From contig JBDIBA010000018.1 of the NCBI GenBank assembly GCA_039812705.1, forward strand, positions 1-35,934: a stretch of 35,934 bases of DNA, in the 5' to 3' direction. How positions within the stretch are numbered: position 1 is the first letter of the stretch; every line of letters starts with the position of its first letter. Shown here in pieces: positions 6,774 to 13,271 of the stretch. The stretch is from JBDIBA01 sp039812705 (lineage in GTDB: Bacteria; Actinomycetota; Acidimicrobiia; Acidimicrobiales; JBBSGY01). The notes below the pieces were generated by a model. The model was given only the letters and a program-made list of their open reading frames with translations. It was not told the DNA's origin and made no database searches. A program made the position numbers and the translations under genes.

Positions 6774-8543
6774 ATGACATCAGACCAGTCCACCTCAACG
6801 CCGTCAGATGAGGCAGTCATCGTCGACTCGGAACATCCCGAGCACTCAGCGCACCACCACGCGGGCAACTTCAGCGATCGCGAACGCAAAATCGCGGCAA
6901 TCGTTGTATCGCTTGCCTTTGTCATGGACCTGCTCGACATGACAATTGTCAACGTCGCCATTCCGAGCATTCAAGAAAACATTGGCGCCAGCTACGCGGC
7001 CATCCAGTGGGTCATCGCGGGCTACGCACTTGCCTTCGCGACCATCCTCATCACAGGCGGACGTCTTGGTGACGTCGTTGGCTACAAAAAGCTCTTTCTT
7101 GTTGGCATTGTTGCGTTCACCGCTTCATCCCTGGTCTGCGGCATCGCCAGCAGCCCGGGCATTTTGATCTTTGGGCGCGTTCTTCAGGGCATAGGTGCGG
7201 CGCTAATGGTGCCGCAGGTCATGAGCCTTATCCAGGTCATGTATCCCCCTGCTGAGCGATCCAAGGTCATGGGCATCTTTGGTGCGCTTGGTGGTTTGGC
7301 CGCGTCATTGGGCCCGGTAATCGGCGGGTTCTTGATCCACTGGGACATCGCCGGCCTTTCCTGGCGACCCATCTTCTTGATCAACATCCCCGTTGGGCTC
7401 CTCGCTCTCTACGCGGGCTACCGCTACTTGCCCGAAGGTCGGTCACCGCACCCACTCAAGCTCGACCTTGTCGGCACGGTGCTTGTTGTTTTCGCTCTTG
7501 GTCTGTTCATCTATCCACTCATTCAAGGTCGCGAACACGGTTGGCCGTGGTGGGGCTTCGTCATGCTCGCTGCATCCGCTCCCCTGTTTGTGGTTTTTTG
7601 GAGGTGGCAAAAGAAGAAGGACGCACTCGACGGTTCTCCGCTTGTCGTGCCCGCACTTTTCAAGGTCAAGACATACGCGCGCGGTCTTTCGATGAACGTC
7701 ATTTTCCAGTTCGTACTCATCGGCGCAGGACTCGCAACCACACTTACATTGCAAGTCGGTTTTGGCTACAGCGTTATCAAGGCCGCCCTCACCGGTCTTC
7801 CTGCAGCCATCGGCATCGGTTTGTCAATCGCCGTGTTGGCTCCAAAGCTCACGCCAATTCTTGGTCGATACGTCGTGACGCTCGGTGCGGTCATCATGTC
7901 AATCGGCATCGGGATTACGGCACTTGTTGTCAACCACCTCGGTGCAGACACTCAGCCGTGGCACCTACTGCCCGGCATTCTCCTCAACGGTGTCGGCACT
8001 GGTTTGATCATGGGCCTCATCTTCGCCGTCACCCTTGCCGACGTGGACACTGCACACGCGGGGTCTGCCAGCGGCACCTTAAACGCATTTGACCAAGCGG
8101 GTGCCGCAGTCGGCATCGCACTCGTAGGCATCTTGTTCTTTGGCGCGCTGTCGGCCAATGCGTCCGCAAGTTTCAACACCGCCGAGCCGAAGATCAGGGA
8201 AAGCCTGATTACCGCGCACGTCCCATCGCAGTTCCACGACGTGATGATCAACGGCATTCGCCGTTGCTACACAGATCGCGCCAAAGAAAACGATGCGTCC
8301 GTACTTCCGCAAAGCTGCAAAGACCTAGAGATTCAATCGGCGTCTGCCCAGGGGTCGGCCGACACGAACCTCTCAAGCGCGTGGTTCCAAGAAACCACCA
8401 CAAGGTCGCTGCAAATTGCCAACGGCCGGAACTTCGCCCACGCGTACGTTCTGGTGTCCGTCTACTCAATCGGCATTGCACTCGTCTGCTTGCTGCTGGG
8501 TCTCCTGCTTCCCCGCCGCATCGAGTTCAAGACCGAACACTAA
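6774..8543 (+). CDS. MFS drug exporter, DHA2 (14-TM, EmrB/QacA) family
   Basis: This 589-residue transporter belongs to the major facilitator superfamily. It is likely a proton-driven exporter of drugs or other small hydrophobic compounds; the substrate cannot be read from sequence. After a His/Asp-rich cytoplasmic N-terminus (1-35) come about 14 hydrophobic segments. The family motifs are LDMTIVNVAIP (about 54-64) in helix 1, GRLGDVVGYKK (96-106) between helices 2 and 3, and a glycine-rich motif C (GLAASLGPVIGG) in helix 5. Before the last helix is an unusually long hydrophilic loop of roughly 95 residues with two cysteines (RRCYTDR, PQSCKD), probably extracellular and disulfide-bonded. The ATG at 6774 follows GGGAGAA by about ten bases. 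No adjacent regulator is present; downstream is a gene-free repeat region. Confidence 0.92.
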   Translation: MTSDQSTSTPSDEAVIVDSEHPEHSAHHHAGNFSDRERKIAAIVVSLAFVMDLLDMTIVNVAIPSIQENIGASYAAIQWVIAGYALAFATILITGGRLGDVVGYKKLFLVGIVAFTASSLVCGIASSPGILIFGRVLQGIGAALMVPQVMSLIQVMYPPAERSKVMGIFGALGGLAASLGPVIGGFLIHWDIAGLSWRPIFLINIPVGLLALYAGYRYLPEGRSPHPLKLDLVGTVLVVFALGLFIYPLIQGREHGWPWWGFVMLAASAPLFVVFWRWQKKKDALDGSPLVVPALFKVKTYARGLSMNVIFQFVLIGAGLATTLTLQVGFGYSVIKAALTGLPAAIGIGLSIAVLAPKLTPILGRYVVTLGAVIMSIGIGITALVVNHLGADTQPWHLLPGILLNGVGTGLIMGLIFAVTLADVDTAHAGSASGTLNAFDQAGAAVGIALVGILFFGALSANASASFNTAEPKIRESLITAHVPSQFHDVMINGIRRCYTDRAKENDASVLPQSCKDLEIQSASAQGSADTNLSSAWFQETTTRSLQIANGRNFAHAYVLVSVYSIGIALVCLLLGLLLPRRIEFKTEH

Positions 8544-8559
8544 GCCGCGCTGGACGCGG

Positions 8560-8700
8560 ACTTCGCGGGTTCGCGACCTTCGCGGGTTTCGCGGTTCGGG
8601 TTCGCACTGGCGGGTTCGCGGTCTCGCGGGTTTCGCGACTTTCGCGGGTTTCGCGACTTCGCGGTTCACGGGTCGCACTGGCGGGCCTGGCGGGTTTCGG
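8560..8700. repeat. Interspersed TTCGCGGG/TTTCGCGAC repeats
   Basis: The block is assembled from short units. An 18-base unit, TCGCGGGTTTCGCGACTT, occurs at 8624-8641 and again, minus its last base, at 8642-8658. CGCGGGTTTCGCG also occurs at 8581. A 12-base unit, CGCACTGGCGGG, occurs at 8603-8614 and 8674-8685, 71 bases apart. The units contain the self-complementary CGCG. It starts about 17 bases after the exporter stop codon. Possible roles are an mRNA 3'-end or gyrase/protein binding element like REP sequences, or neutral slippage; nothing here decides. Confidence 0.8.
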
Positions 8701-8716
8701 GTCGGCCTGAACACGT

Positions 8717-9014
8717 GGAAGAAAATCGCCGTGAGTTCCCGGTCTCGTGGGTGTTTTTCTTTCACAAAGGCCCCGTTTTTGCACCAACCCCGCAAGAAAG
8801 TTTCCGCGAGACCCCACCCTCGCGGCGAGAAACTTTCACTTCGCTTTCACTTTCGGTTTCGCTTTCACTCTCGCGGCGATTTGGACCGGTTGTGCAAGAA
8901 AATCGCCGCTTGTTCGGAGCTTCAAGGCGAAAAACTTCCGAAAAGCTGGCGATCTGGGCCCAAACTTGAAAGTTTGTTTCCTCGAGGCACCTGGATTGAC
9001 GGCGATTTTCTTCC
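8717..9014. repeat. Perfect 16-bp inverted repeat, arms 266 bases apart
   Basis: The left arm 8717-8732 (GGAAGAAAATCGCCGT) is exactly complementary in reverse to the right arm 8999-9014. The core AAGAAAATCGCCG appears a third time, in direct orientation, at 8896-8908. The enclosed DNA has no gene. The arrangement resembles the ends of a small non-autonomous element, but no flanking target duplication is obvious by eye. Confidence 0.7.
8796..8837. other. Long imperfect hairpin
   Basis: GAAAGTTTCCGCGAG (8796-8810) pairs with CTCGCG (8819-8824) and GAAACTTTC (8829-8837). This gives a 15-pair stem with a four-base bulge and an eight-base loop. No U-tract follows directly, so it is not a classical terminator. 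A related motif, GGCGARAAACTT, occurs at 8824-8835 and 8926-8937. Confidence 0.6.
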
Positions 9015-9191
9015 GCACTCCGCGCACCGACCGCCGAACCCCGCGCCGACCCTCAACCGACCGCGTCAATGCGGCGCTTTCCGCCATCACCCGAAGGCAT
9101 CGCCCCGGTGACTGCACGACCCCATCAAGACATCTCATCGAACTGGGATATACGCACACCGCGGACGTACTCTTGCTAAATGGAGCGCATC

Positions 9192-10460
9192 ATGATACGC
9201 CGCAGTTCTTCAGCAAGGGGCTTCCGTCGAGCTCAAATCGGAACCCGCAGATCCCAAACGTCGCAACGTCCCCCCTCGCGACGCAAGCTCTTCGCCGTGG
9301 TGTTCGCGCTCCTCTTAGCGCCGACCCTCGGCATCGGAAGCGCAATCGCCGCCGCAGGTCAGCCAAGCCTCACCCTCGGGATGGCCGGAAACGCCGTTTT
9401 GATTAGCGGAAAGAACTTTCCTGCGAGCAGTTCCGTAGAACTGACCGCACGCGCCCCTGGAATCTCCGCGGGCGCCACGCTCCAAACCACGGCAACCGGC
9501 CGATTCTTGGCATCGGTCGAGCCCACGGCCGCGATGGCCAGCGATATCGCAAGCAAGGTCGTCGGCCTAACCGTCACCGCAACATCGGGCAACGTCACCA
9601 AGACCGTCACTTTCGGCGTTCCGGGGGCAAGCGAGCCCGTTGCCAAACCCGCTCCGGTAACTCAACCGCCAGTTTCTTCCGATGACGTCGAAGAAGAAGC
9701 AACCGAGCCTGAAACTGACAACGAAACAACAACCAACGAGACAACCACCGACAACTCGAACAACGCTCCAACGCAAACCGCACCGACGGGCTCGACGGGC
9801 GTCAAGCTTTCAGACCGGACAAATGAAACCTTCTCGGCCAACGGCCTCAGCTCGATTTACCACCTCTACTCTGAGGGCGTTTCCGGTGCACCCAAGGGAC
9901 TAGTCGTCTACCTCGACGGCGACGCCCAATACGCCATTGACAACCCAACCGACGGATATATCCTCAGCGGAAGCAACGGTTTGGTCGATGCAGTCCAAGC
10001 CAAGGGCTACATGGTCCTTGCAATTCGTACACCCGATGACGCAACCGACACCTGGTGGAAGAGTGGCGACGAGAACGCAACGTACGCCGTTGCGCTCACA
10101 AAGCAGATCCTGAGTGAAGCCAAGCTCGACAACGTCTGGTTCGTTGGGTACTCCGGCGGTTCGCAACTGATTACGAAGTTCCTCGTCCCCGACCACGCAG
10201 CCGAACTTCCCATTGCTGGCACGCTTGTGACGGGTGGCGGCGGCTCCCCCGGCAACCTCTCAGGCAGCGTCAACTTCCCGATGTACTGGCTAACTGGAAC
10301 CGATGACGTCGACAGCGACTACGACGCAATCTCTGACGCCAAGGAGGGCGCTGCCTTCTATAAGGGCGAGGGCGTCAACGCAACCATTGACACACCGGCG
10401 GGAGTGAACCACTCCGACGTCACCGACATGATCGCCGACGCCATCGCCGCAAAGCTTTAG
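9192..10460 (+). CDS. Secreted alpha/beta hydrolase (esterase/depolymerase-like)
   Basis: This 422-residue protein is exported. An arginine-rich N-terminus precedes a hydrophobic core (about 33-50) and an Ala-x-Ala type cleavage area near residue 54. Residues 58-145 form a beta-rich domain, followed by an acidic Thr/Asn/Pro linker (about 146-200). The C-terminal domain (205-422) is an alpha/beta hydrolase: the nucleophile is Ser321 in GYSGGSQ (GxSxG), the acid is probably an Asp in TGTDDVDSDY (about 371-375), and His407 sits in GVNHSD. A WW-containing loop (TWWKSGDE) lies beside the active site. Substrate is unknown; polyester, xylan-ester or PHB-like esters are possibilities. I chose ATG 9192 rather than ATG 9180 because GGAG sits six bases upstream of it. 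The gene converges on the HAD gene across a strong inverted repeat. Confidence 0.8.
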   Translation: MIRRSSSARGFRRAQIGTRRSQTSQRPPSRRKLFAVVFALLLAPTLGIGSAIAAAGQPSLTLGMAGNAVLISGKNFPASSSVELTARAPGISAGATLQTTATGRFLASVEPTAAMASDIASKVVGLTVTATSGNVTKTVTFGVPGASEPVAKPAPVTQPPVSSDDVEEEATEPETDNETTTNETTTDNSNNAPTQTAPTGSTGVKLSDRTNETFSANGLSSIYHLYSEGVSGAPKGLVVYLDGDAQYAIDNPTDGYILSGSNGLVDAVQAKGYMVLAIRTPDDATDTWWKSGDENATYAVALTKQILSEAKLDNVWFVGYSGGSQLITKFLVPDHAAELPIAGTLVTGGGGSPGNLSGSVNFPMYWLTGTDDVDSDYDAISDAKEGAAFYKGEGVNATIDTPAGVNHSDVTDMIADAIAAKL

Positions 10461-10485
10461 CCCGGCACCCAGCACCTACGAACGT

Positions 10486-10566
10486 CTTCTCGTTGACGTT
10501 ACGGACAAATGCGAAAGCCCGACCAGGGCTTTTGCGTGAACGCGAGTCCGTAACGTCAACGAGAAG
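10486..10566. terminator. 21-bp perfect inverted repeat enclosing a terminator hairpin
   Basis: Arms 10486-10506 and 10546-10566 are perfectly complementary (core CGTTGACGTTACGGAC). Inside sits a second hairpin, GCGAAAGCCC-GACCA-GGGCTTTTGC (about 10511-10535), with A- and T-rich flanks typical of a bidirectional rho-independent terminator. It lies between the converging hydrolase and HAD genes, where such a terminator is expected. The long outer stem is more than termination needs. Confidence 0.8.
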
Positions 10567-10610
10567 CACAACGCGCGGGCGTGCACACAAAGCGTGCACA
10601 AAGGGCGGGG

Positions 10611-11723
10611 CTAGAGAGTATCGAGACCTGGGTTGGCTCGGGCGACCGTGCCCTGTTCGATCTTCGCCGCAAGGTCAAGGCTTTGGCTAAACATGTCTGC
10701 CAACACGCCTTGGGCCGGCACCAGCAAACCATCAGAGGACTCACGAGCCTCGACAACAAGATCAGCCATTTCAAGAATTGCCGGAGAAGTACCGCGCCAC
10801 TTTGATTCAGTGGGATGAGGTGGATTCTTGACGGCAATGCTGACAGCGTCGAATCCAAGGTCGCGAAGGTCTCGCGCTGCGCCAATCATTGGCTTGTCCC
10901 CCTCGTCGTCGACACAAACAACAACCATCGGTCGATCTCCACGACCACCCGATGAGCCCCTGCTGTTCTCATAGTCGGACACGACATCGCGCAAGACGGT
11001 CCCCTTGTCGACTTTGGTCGGAACATTCAACTCAACAACTGCGTTGTGGTTTGGATTCGCATGGATTCCGCCAGCCAATGCCTCGTACAGATCCTTAGGC
11101 AACACGGACTGATGACGAGCCGCCCATTGACGAACTACCCCGCCAACAAACTCTCCGGTAAGAAGTGATCCAAGCTTTTCTTGCGAAGCGTTTCTGACGT
11201 GAAACGAAACCAACGTGCCCTTATCTTCAAGCACAAAGCCAAGGTCATGCGCAGACCCGTCAGTGGAGTAAGAAACGTCCAACTCATCCGCCAGGCGGTC
11301 GGCAATCTCTACCCATAGCGGCGCCAAGTCTGCTGACCAGAGGTGAGGCAATGCATTCAGCTCACCGTTTGGGCCAACCAAGACGCGCTCCTGGCCATAT
11401 CCGCAGTATGCGTCGACAGCCAAACCGCTCTGCTCGAAAATGTGTTTTGTGCGCAAGGCCGCGCCACCGGTCGAAACAACAACCCGGCTATTTGGGTAAG
11501 CATGAACACGGTCGAACACCGCAACAACATCGGGGTGAATGCGTGTCTTCATTGCGAAGTCAATAAACGCGTAACGACCCTCTGGGTTGTACGTGATGGT
11601 GCCGTCCATGTCCGACACCACAACTAGACCAGCACCCCCGCGCCTGCCGCGCGCCAATGCCGAACCCATCGCGGAAATAGTGCGGCTCGCGGTCATTGTC
11701 GGATCCGTCGTCATTAGCGCCAT
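10611..11723 (-). CDS. HAD-family phosphatase, trehalose-6-phosphate phosphatase-like
   Basis: This 370-residue HAD-superfamily hydrolase most resembles OtsB, which dephosphorylates trehalose 6-phosphate in the cytoplasm. All HAD motifs are visible: nucleophile Asp38 and acid Asp40 in VVVSDMDGT, Ser84 in VVVSTGG, Lys240 in VDKGTVL, and the metal-binding acids 272-276 in VDDEGD. The segment LEDKGTLVSFHVRNA (about 165-179) matches the OtsB cap-region pattern. No OtsA synthase gene is nearby, so the trehalose assignment rests on sequence pattern only; another sugar phosphate is possible. The open frame extends upstream to 11813, but that would overlap tRNA-Asn, so I place the start at ATG 11723. 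ATG 11714 is an alternative and neither has a strong ribosome binding site. The product of the last 40 residues has no motif. Confidence 0.75.
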   Translation of the reverse strand: MALMTTDPTMTASRTISAMGSALARGRRGGAGLVVVSDMDGTITYNPEGRYAFIDFAMKTRIHPDVVAVFDRVHAYPNSRVVVSTGGAALRTKHIFEQSGLAVDAYCGYGQERVLVGPNGELNALPHLWSADLAPLWVEIADRLADELDVSYSTDGSAHDLGFVLEDKGTLVSFHVRNASQEKLGSLLTGEFVGGVVRQWAARHQSVLPKDLYEALAGGIHANPNHNAVVELNVPTKVDKGTVLRDVVSDYENSRGSSGGRGDRPMVVVCVDDEGDKPMIGAARDLRDLGFDAVSIAVKNPPHPTESKWRGTSPAILEMADLVVEARESSDGLLVPAQGVLADMFSQSLDLAAKIEQGTVARANPGLDTL

Positions 11724-11786
11724 GTCTACAGCTTTCGCGGGACCGGTCCAATTACAAACCCGAGTCGCAAGCGCGAGCGAGAAAAG

Positions 11787-11859
11787 CTCCCAGGGAGGGA
11801 CTCGAACCCCCAACCTAGCGATTAACAGTCGCTTGCTCTGCCGATTGAGCTACCTGGGA
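11787..11859 (-). tRNA. tRNA-Asn (GTT)
   Basis: The minus strand gives a complete 73-base cloverleaf: acceptor TCCCAGG with CCTGGGA, D-arm GCTC...GAGC, anticodon stem AGCGA/TCGCT around loop CTGTTAA (anticodon GTT), T-arm GGGGG-TTCGAGT-CCCTC with one G-U pair, and discriminator G73, the base expected for asparagine. CCA is not encoded. It lies 63 bases upstream of the HAD gene start, in the same direction. Confidence 0.96.
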
Positions 11860-11986
11860 AAGAACCTGACCTCATCGGTCAAAGCCGCCAACACTGTAGG
11901 TCACAGCGACACGGCATTTCAGCCTTCTTTGGCAACAAAACAGACCCGATGAATAGAAATCGCCTCAGTGGGCTAGAAAGGAAGCC

Positions 11987-12289
11987 ATGAAAACTCGTCT
12001 TGGATTCTTCGTTGGTGCAGGTCTCGGCTACTACCTAGGCGCAAAGGCTGGTCGCCAGCGCTATGAACAGCTCAACCGCTTTATAAACAACGCCAAGAAC
12101 TCCAAGACTGCCGACGTGGCCGAGGACAAGCTTCGTGCCGTTGCCGATGTGGCTGCCGAGCGCGCCAAGGAAACAGCCGGCGTCGCCAAAGAGGCCGCAA
12201 AGGAAAAGGCCGGTCAAGCCAAGGACAACGTCAATCAGAAGCTGCACAAGAACGGCTCAGCCGACACCCAGACAGGCCCCGTCAGCTGA
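11987..12289 (+). CDS. YtxH-like small membrane-associated protein
   Basis: This 100-residue protein begins with a short glycine-rich hydrophobic segment (residues 4-20: RLGFFVGAGLGYYLGAK), followed by a long charged helix rich in Ala, Lys and Glu with repeated AxE/AKEK patterns (about 45-90). This is the architecture of YtxH-type and LEA-like stress proteins. No enzymatic motif is present. The ATG at 11987 is preceded by AAAGGA at ideal spacing. It converges with the sigma factor gene, with only ten bases between the stop codons; a small CAGCT...AGCTG repeat spans that junction. A role in envelope stress is plausible from family behaviour but is inference. Confidence 0.8.
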   Translation: MKTRLGFFVGAGLGYYLGAKAGRQRYEQLNRFINNAKNSKTADVAEDKLRAVADVAAERAKETAGVAKEAAKEKAGQAKDNVNQKLHKNGSADTQTGPVS

Positions 12290-12299
12290 TCAAGCTGGC

Positions 12300-13268
12300 C
12301 TAATCCTCATTCAAGAAGTCTTCCATCCGCCCGCGCATTGGTGGGCGGCGAAGACGTTCAAACACACTTGTCTCAATCTGGCTGACGCGTTGACGGCTGA
12401 TACCAAATGCGTCACCAACCTCGCTCAAACTGTGCGAGGTCCCCGTCTTTAAGCCGAACCGCATTGCCATGATGTCGCGGTCGCGGTCGTCGAAATCTTC
12501 GAGGACTTCGGTAAGGATTTCGTGCAATGCGTTGGCCTCTGTTGCGCGCCAGGGCGCATCATCGTCGCCACCCGGCACGGTTTCATTGAGTTCGTAACCA
12601 TCATCAGACGACGAGTCGAACGACGTAACGGTCAAGTTCATGGCCAGCAGTTCGTCGACGCGCGCAGGCGTCATTTTTACCTTTTGCGCAATTTGCTCGG
12701 AAGTCGGCTCATCACCAATTTCTTGTTGCAAGCGGCGTTGCACCTGAATGACACGCTGCATCTCTCCGTGCACGTGGACCGGAATGCGAATCGTGCGCGA
12801 CTGATCGCTGACTGCAAGCGCAATCGACTGACGCACCCACCAGGTGGCATACGTGGAAAAACGAAAACCCTTGGAATGATCAAAACGCTCGACAGCGCGA
12901 ATGAGACCCGCGTTGCCTTCTTGAATGAGATCCAAGAAGGGTACGCCTCTATTGCGATAACGCTTCGCAAGGGCGACTACTAGTCGCAGATTCGCCTCAA
13001 TCATGCGGCGCTTTGCGGACTCGCCTTGTTCCACTTCGCGTCGATGCTTGATCTCGTCGACCGCGTTGGCGTTTTTTTGCGCGGCTGCAGCACGCTGGCC
13101 TCTGGCAATGACTTCGCCAAGGCGCCGCTCCTCATCCTTGCTGAGAAGAGGCACAGAGCCAATTGCCTCCAAGTAGCTAGACACCGGGTCTGCAACCGAA
13201 GCAAAGCCGCGTGGACCTTGTCGATCGTCTACAGGCTCAACAAGAAGCTCGTCGGTTTCGTCGTTCAT
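12300..13268 (-). CDS. Sigma-70 family RNA polymerase sigma factor (group 1/2)
   Basis: This is a 322-residue sigma factor of the RpoD/SigA type, directing RNA polymerase to promoters. Region 1.2 is at about 28-60 (DPVSSYLEAIGSVPLLSKDEE). Region 2 is at about 87-158, including NLRLVVALAKRY, DLIQEGNAGLIRAVERFD and FSTYATWWVRQSI for -10 recognition and melting. Region 3 is at about 165-240. Region 4 is at about 245-320, with helix-turn-helix SLSEVGDAFGISRQRVSQIE at 280-299. Region 1.1 and the long acidic N-terminus of many actinobacterial primary sigma factors are missing, so it could be the housekeeping factor in a short form or a HrdB/SigB-like group 2 factor. Its ATG lies three bases after the dnaG stop codon, so the two are co-transcribed and probably translationally coupled, as in the classical dnaG-rpoD arrangement. 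Confidence 0.92.
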   Translation of the reverse strand: MNDETDELLVEPVDDRQGPRGFASVADPVSSYLEAIGSVPLLSKDEERRLGEVIARGQRAAAAQKNANAVDEIKHRREVEQGESAKRRMIEANLRLVVALAKRYRNRGVPFLDLIQEGNAGLIRAVERFDHSKGFRFSTYATWWVRQSIALAVSDQSRTIRIPVHVHGEMQRVIQVQRRLQQEIGDEPTSEQIAQKVKMTPARVDELLAMNLTVTSFDSSSDDGYELNETVPGGDDDAPWRATEANALHEILTEVLEDFDDRDRDIMAMRFGLKTGTSHSLSEVGDAFGISRQRVSQIETSVFERLRRPPMRGRMEDFLNED

Positions 13269-13271
13269 TTA

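Larger units (their letters stand above)
8544..9191. other. 648-base gene-free, repeat-rich stretch
   Basis: No convincing coding sequence lies here. Open frames exist on both strands, but they are low-complexity translations of repeats and have no ribosome binding sites. The first 150 bases are built from TTCGCGGG-type repeats. The rest carries a 16-base inverted repeat (8717-8732 and 8999-9014), a third direct copy of its core (AAGAAAATCGCCG, 8896-8908), a hairpin at 8796-8837, and a second small hairpin (CAAACTT-GA-AAGTTTG) near 8962-8977. It may hold the promoter of the hydrolase gene at 9192, but I cannot point to one. Confidence 0.7.

Noticed and set aside
8560..8700. CRISPR array
   Set aside because: Repeats are short, irregularly spaced and adjoin or overlap. 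There are no unique spacers of constant length and no cas genes.
8416..9111. Open frames across the repeat-rich gap, up to 231 codons
   Set aside because: They begin inside the exporter gene or without ribosome binding sites, translate the repeats into Gly/Phe/Arg or Ser/Leu runs, and differ in each frame without any preferred one.
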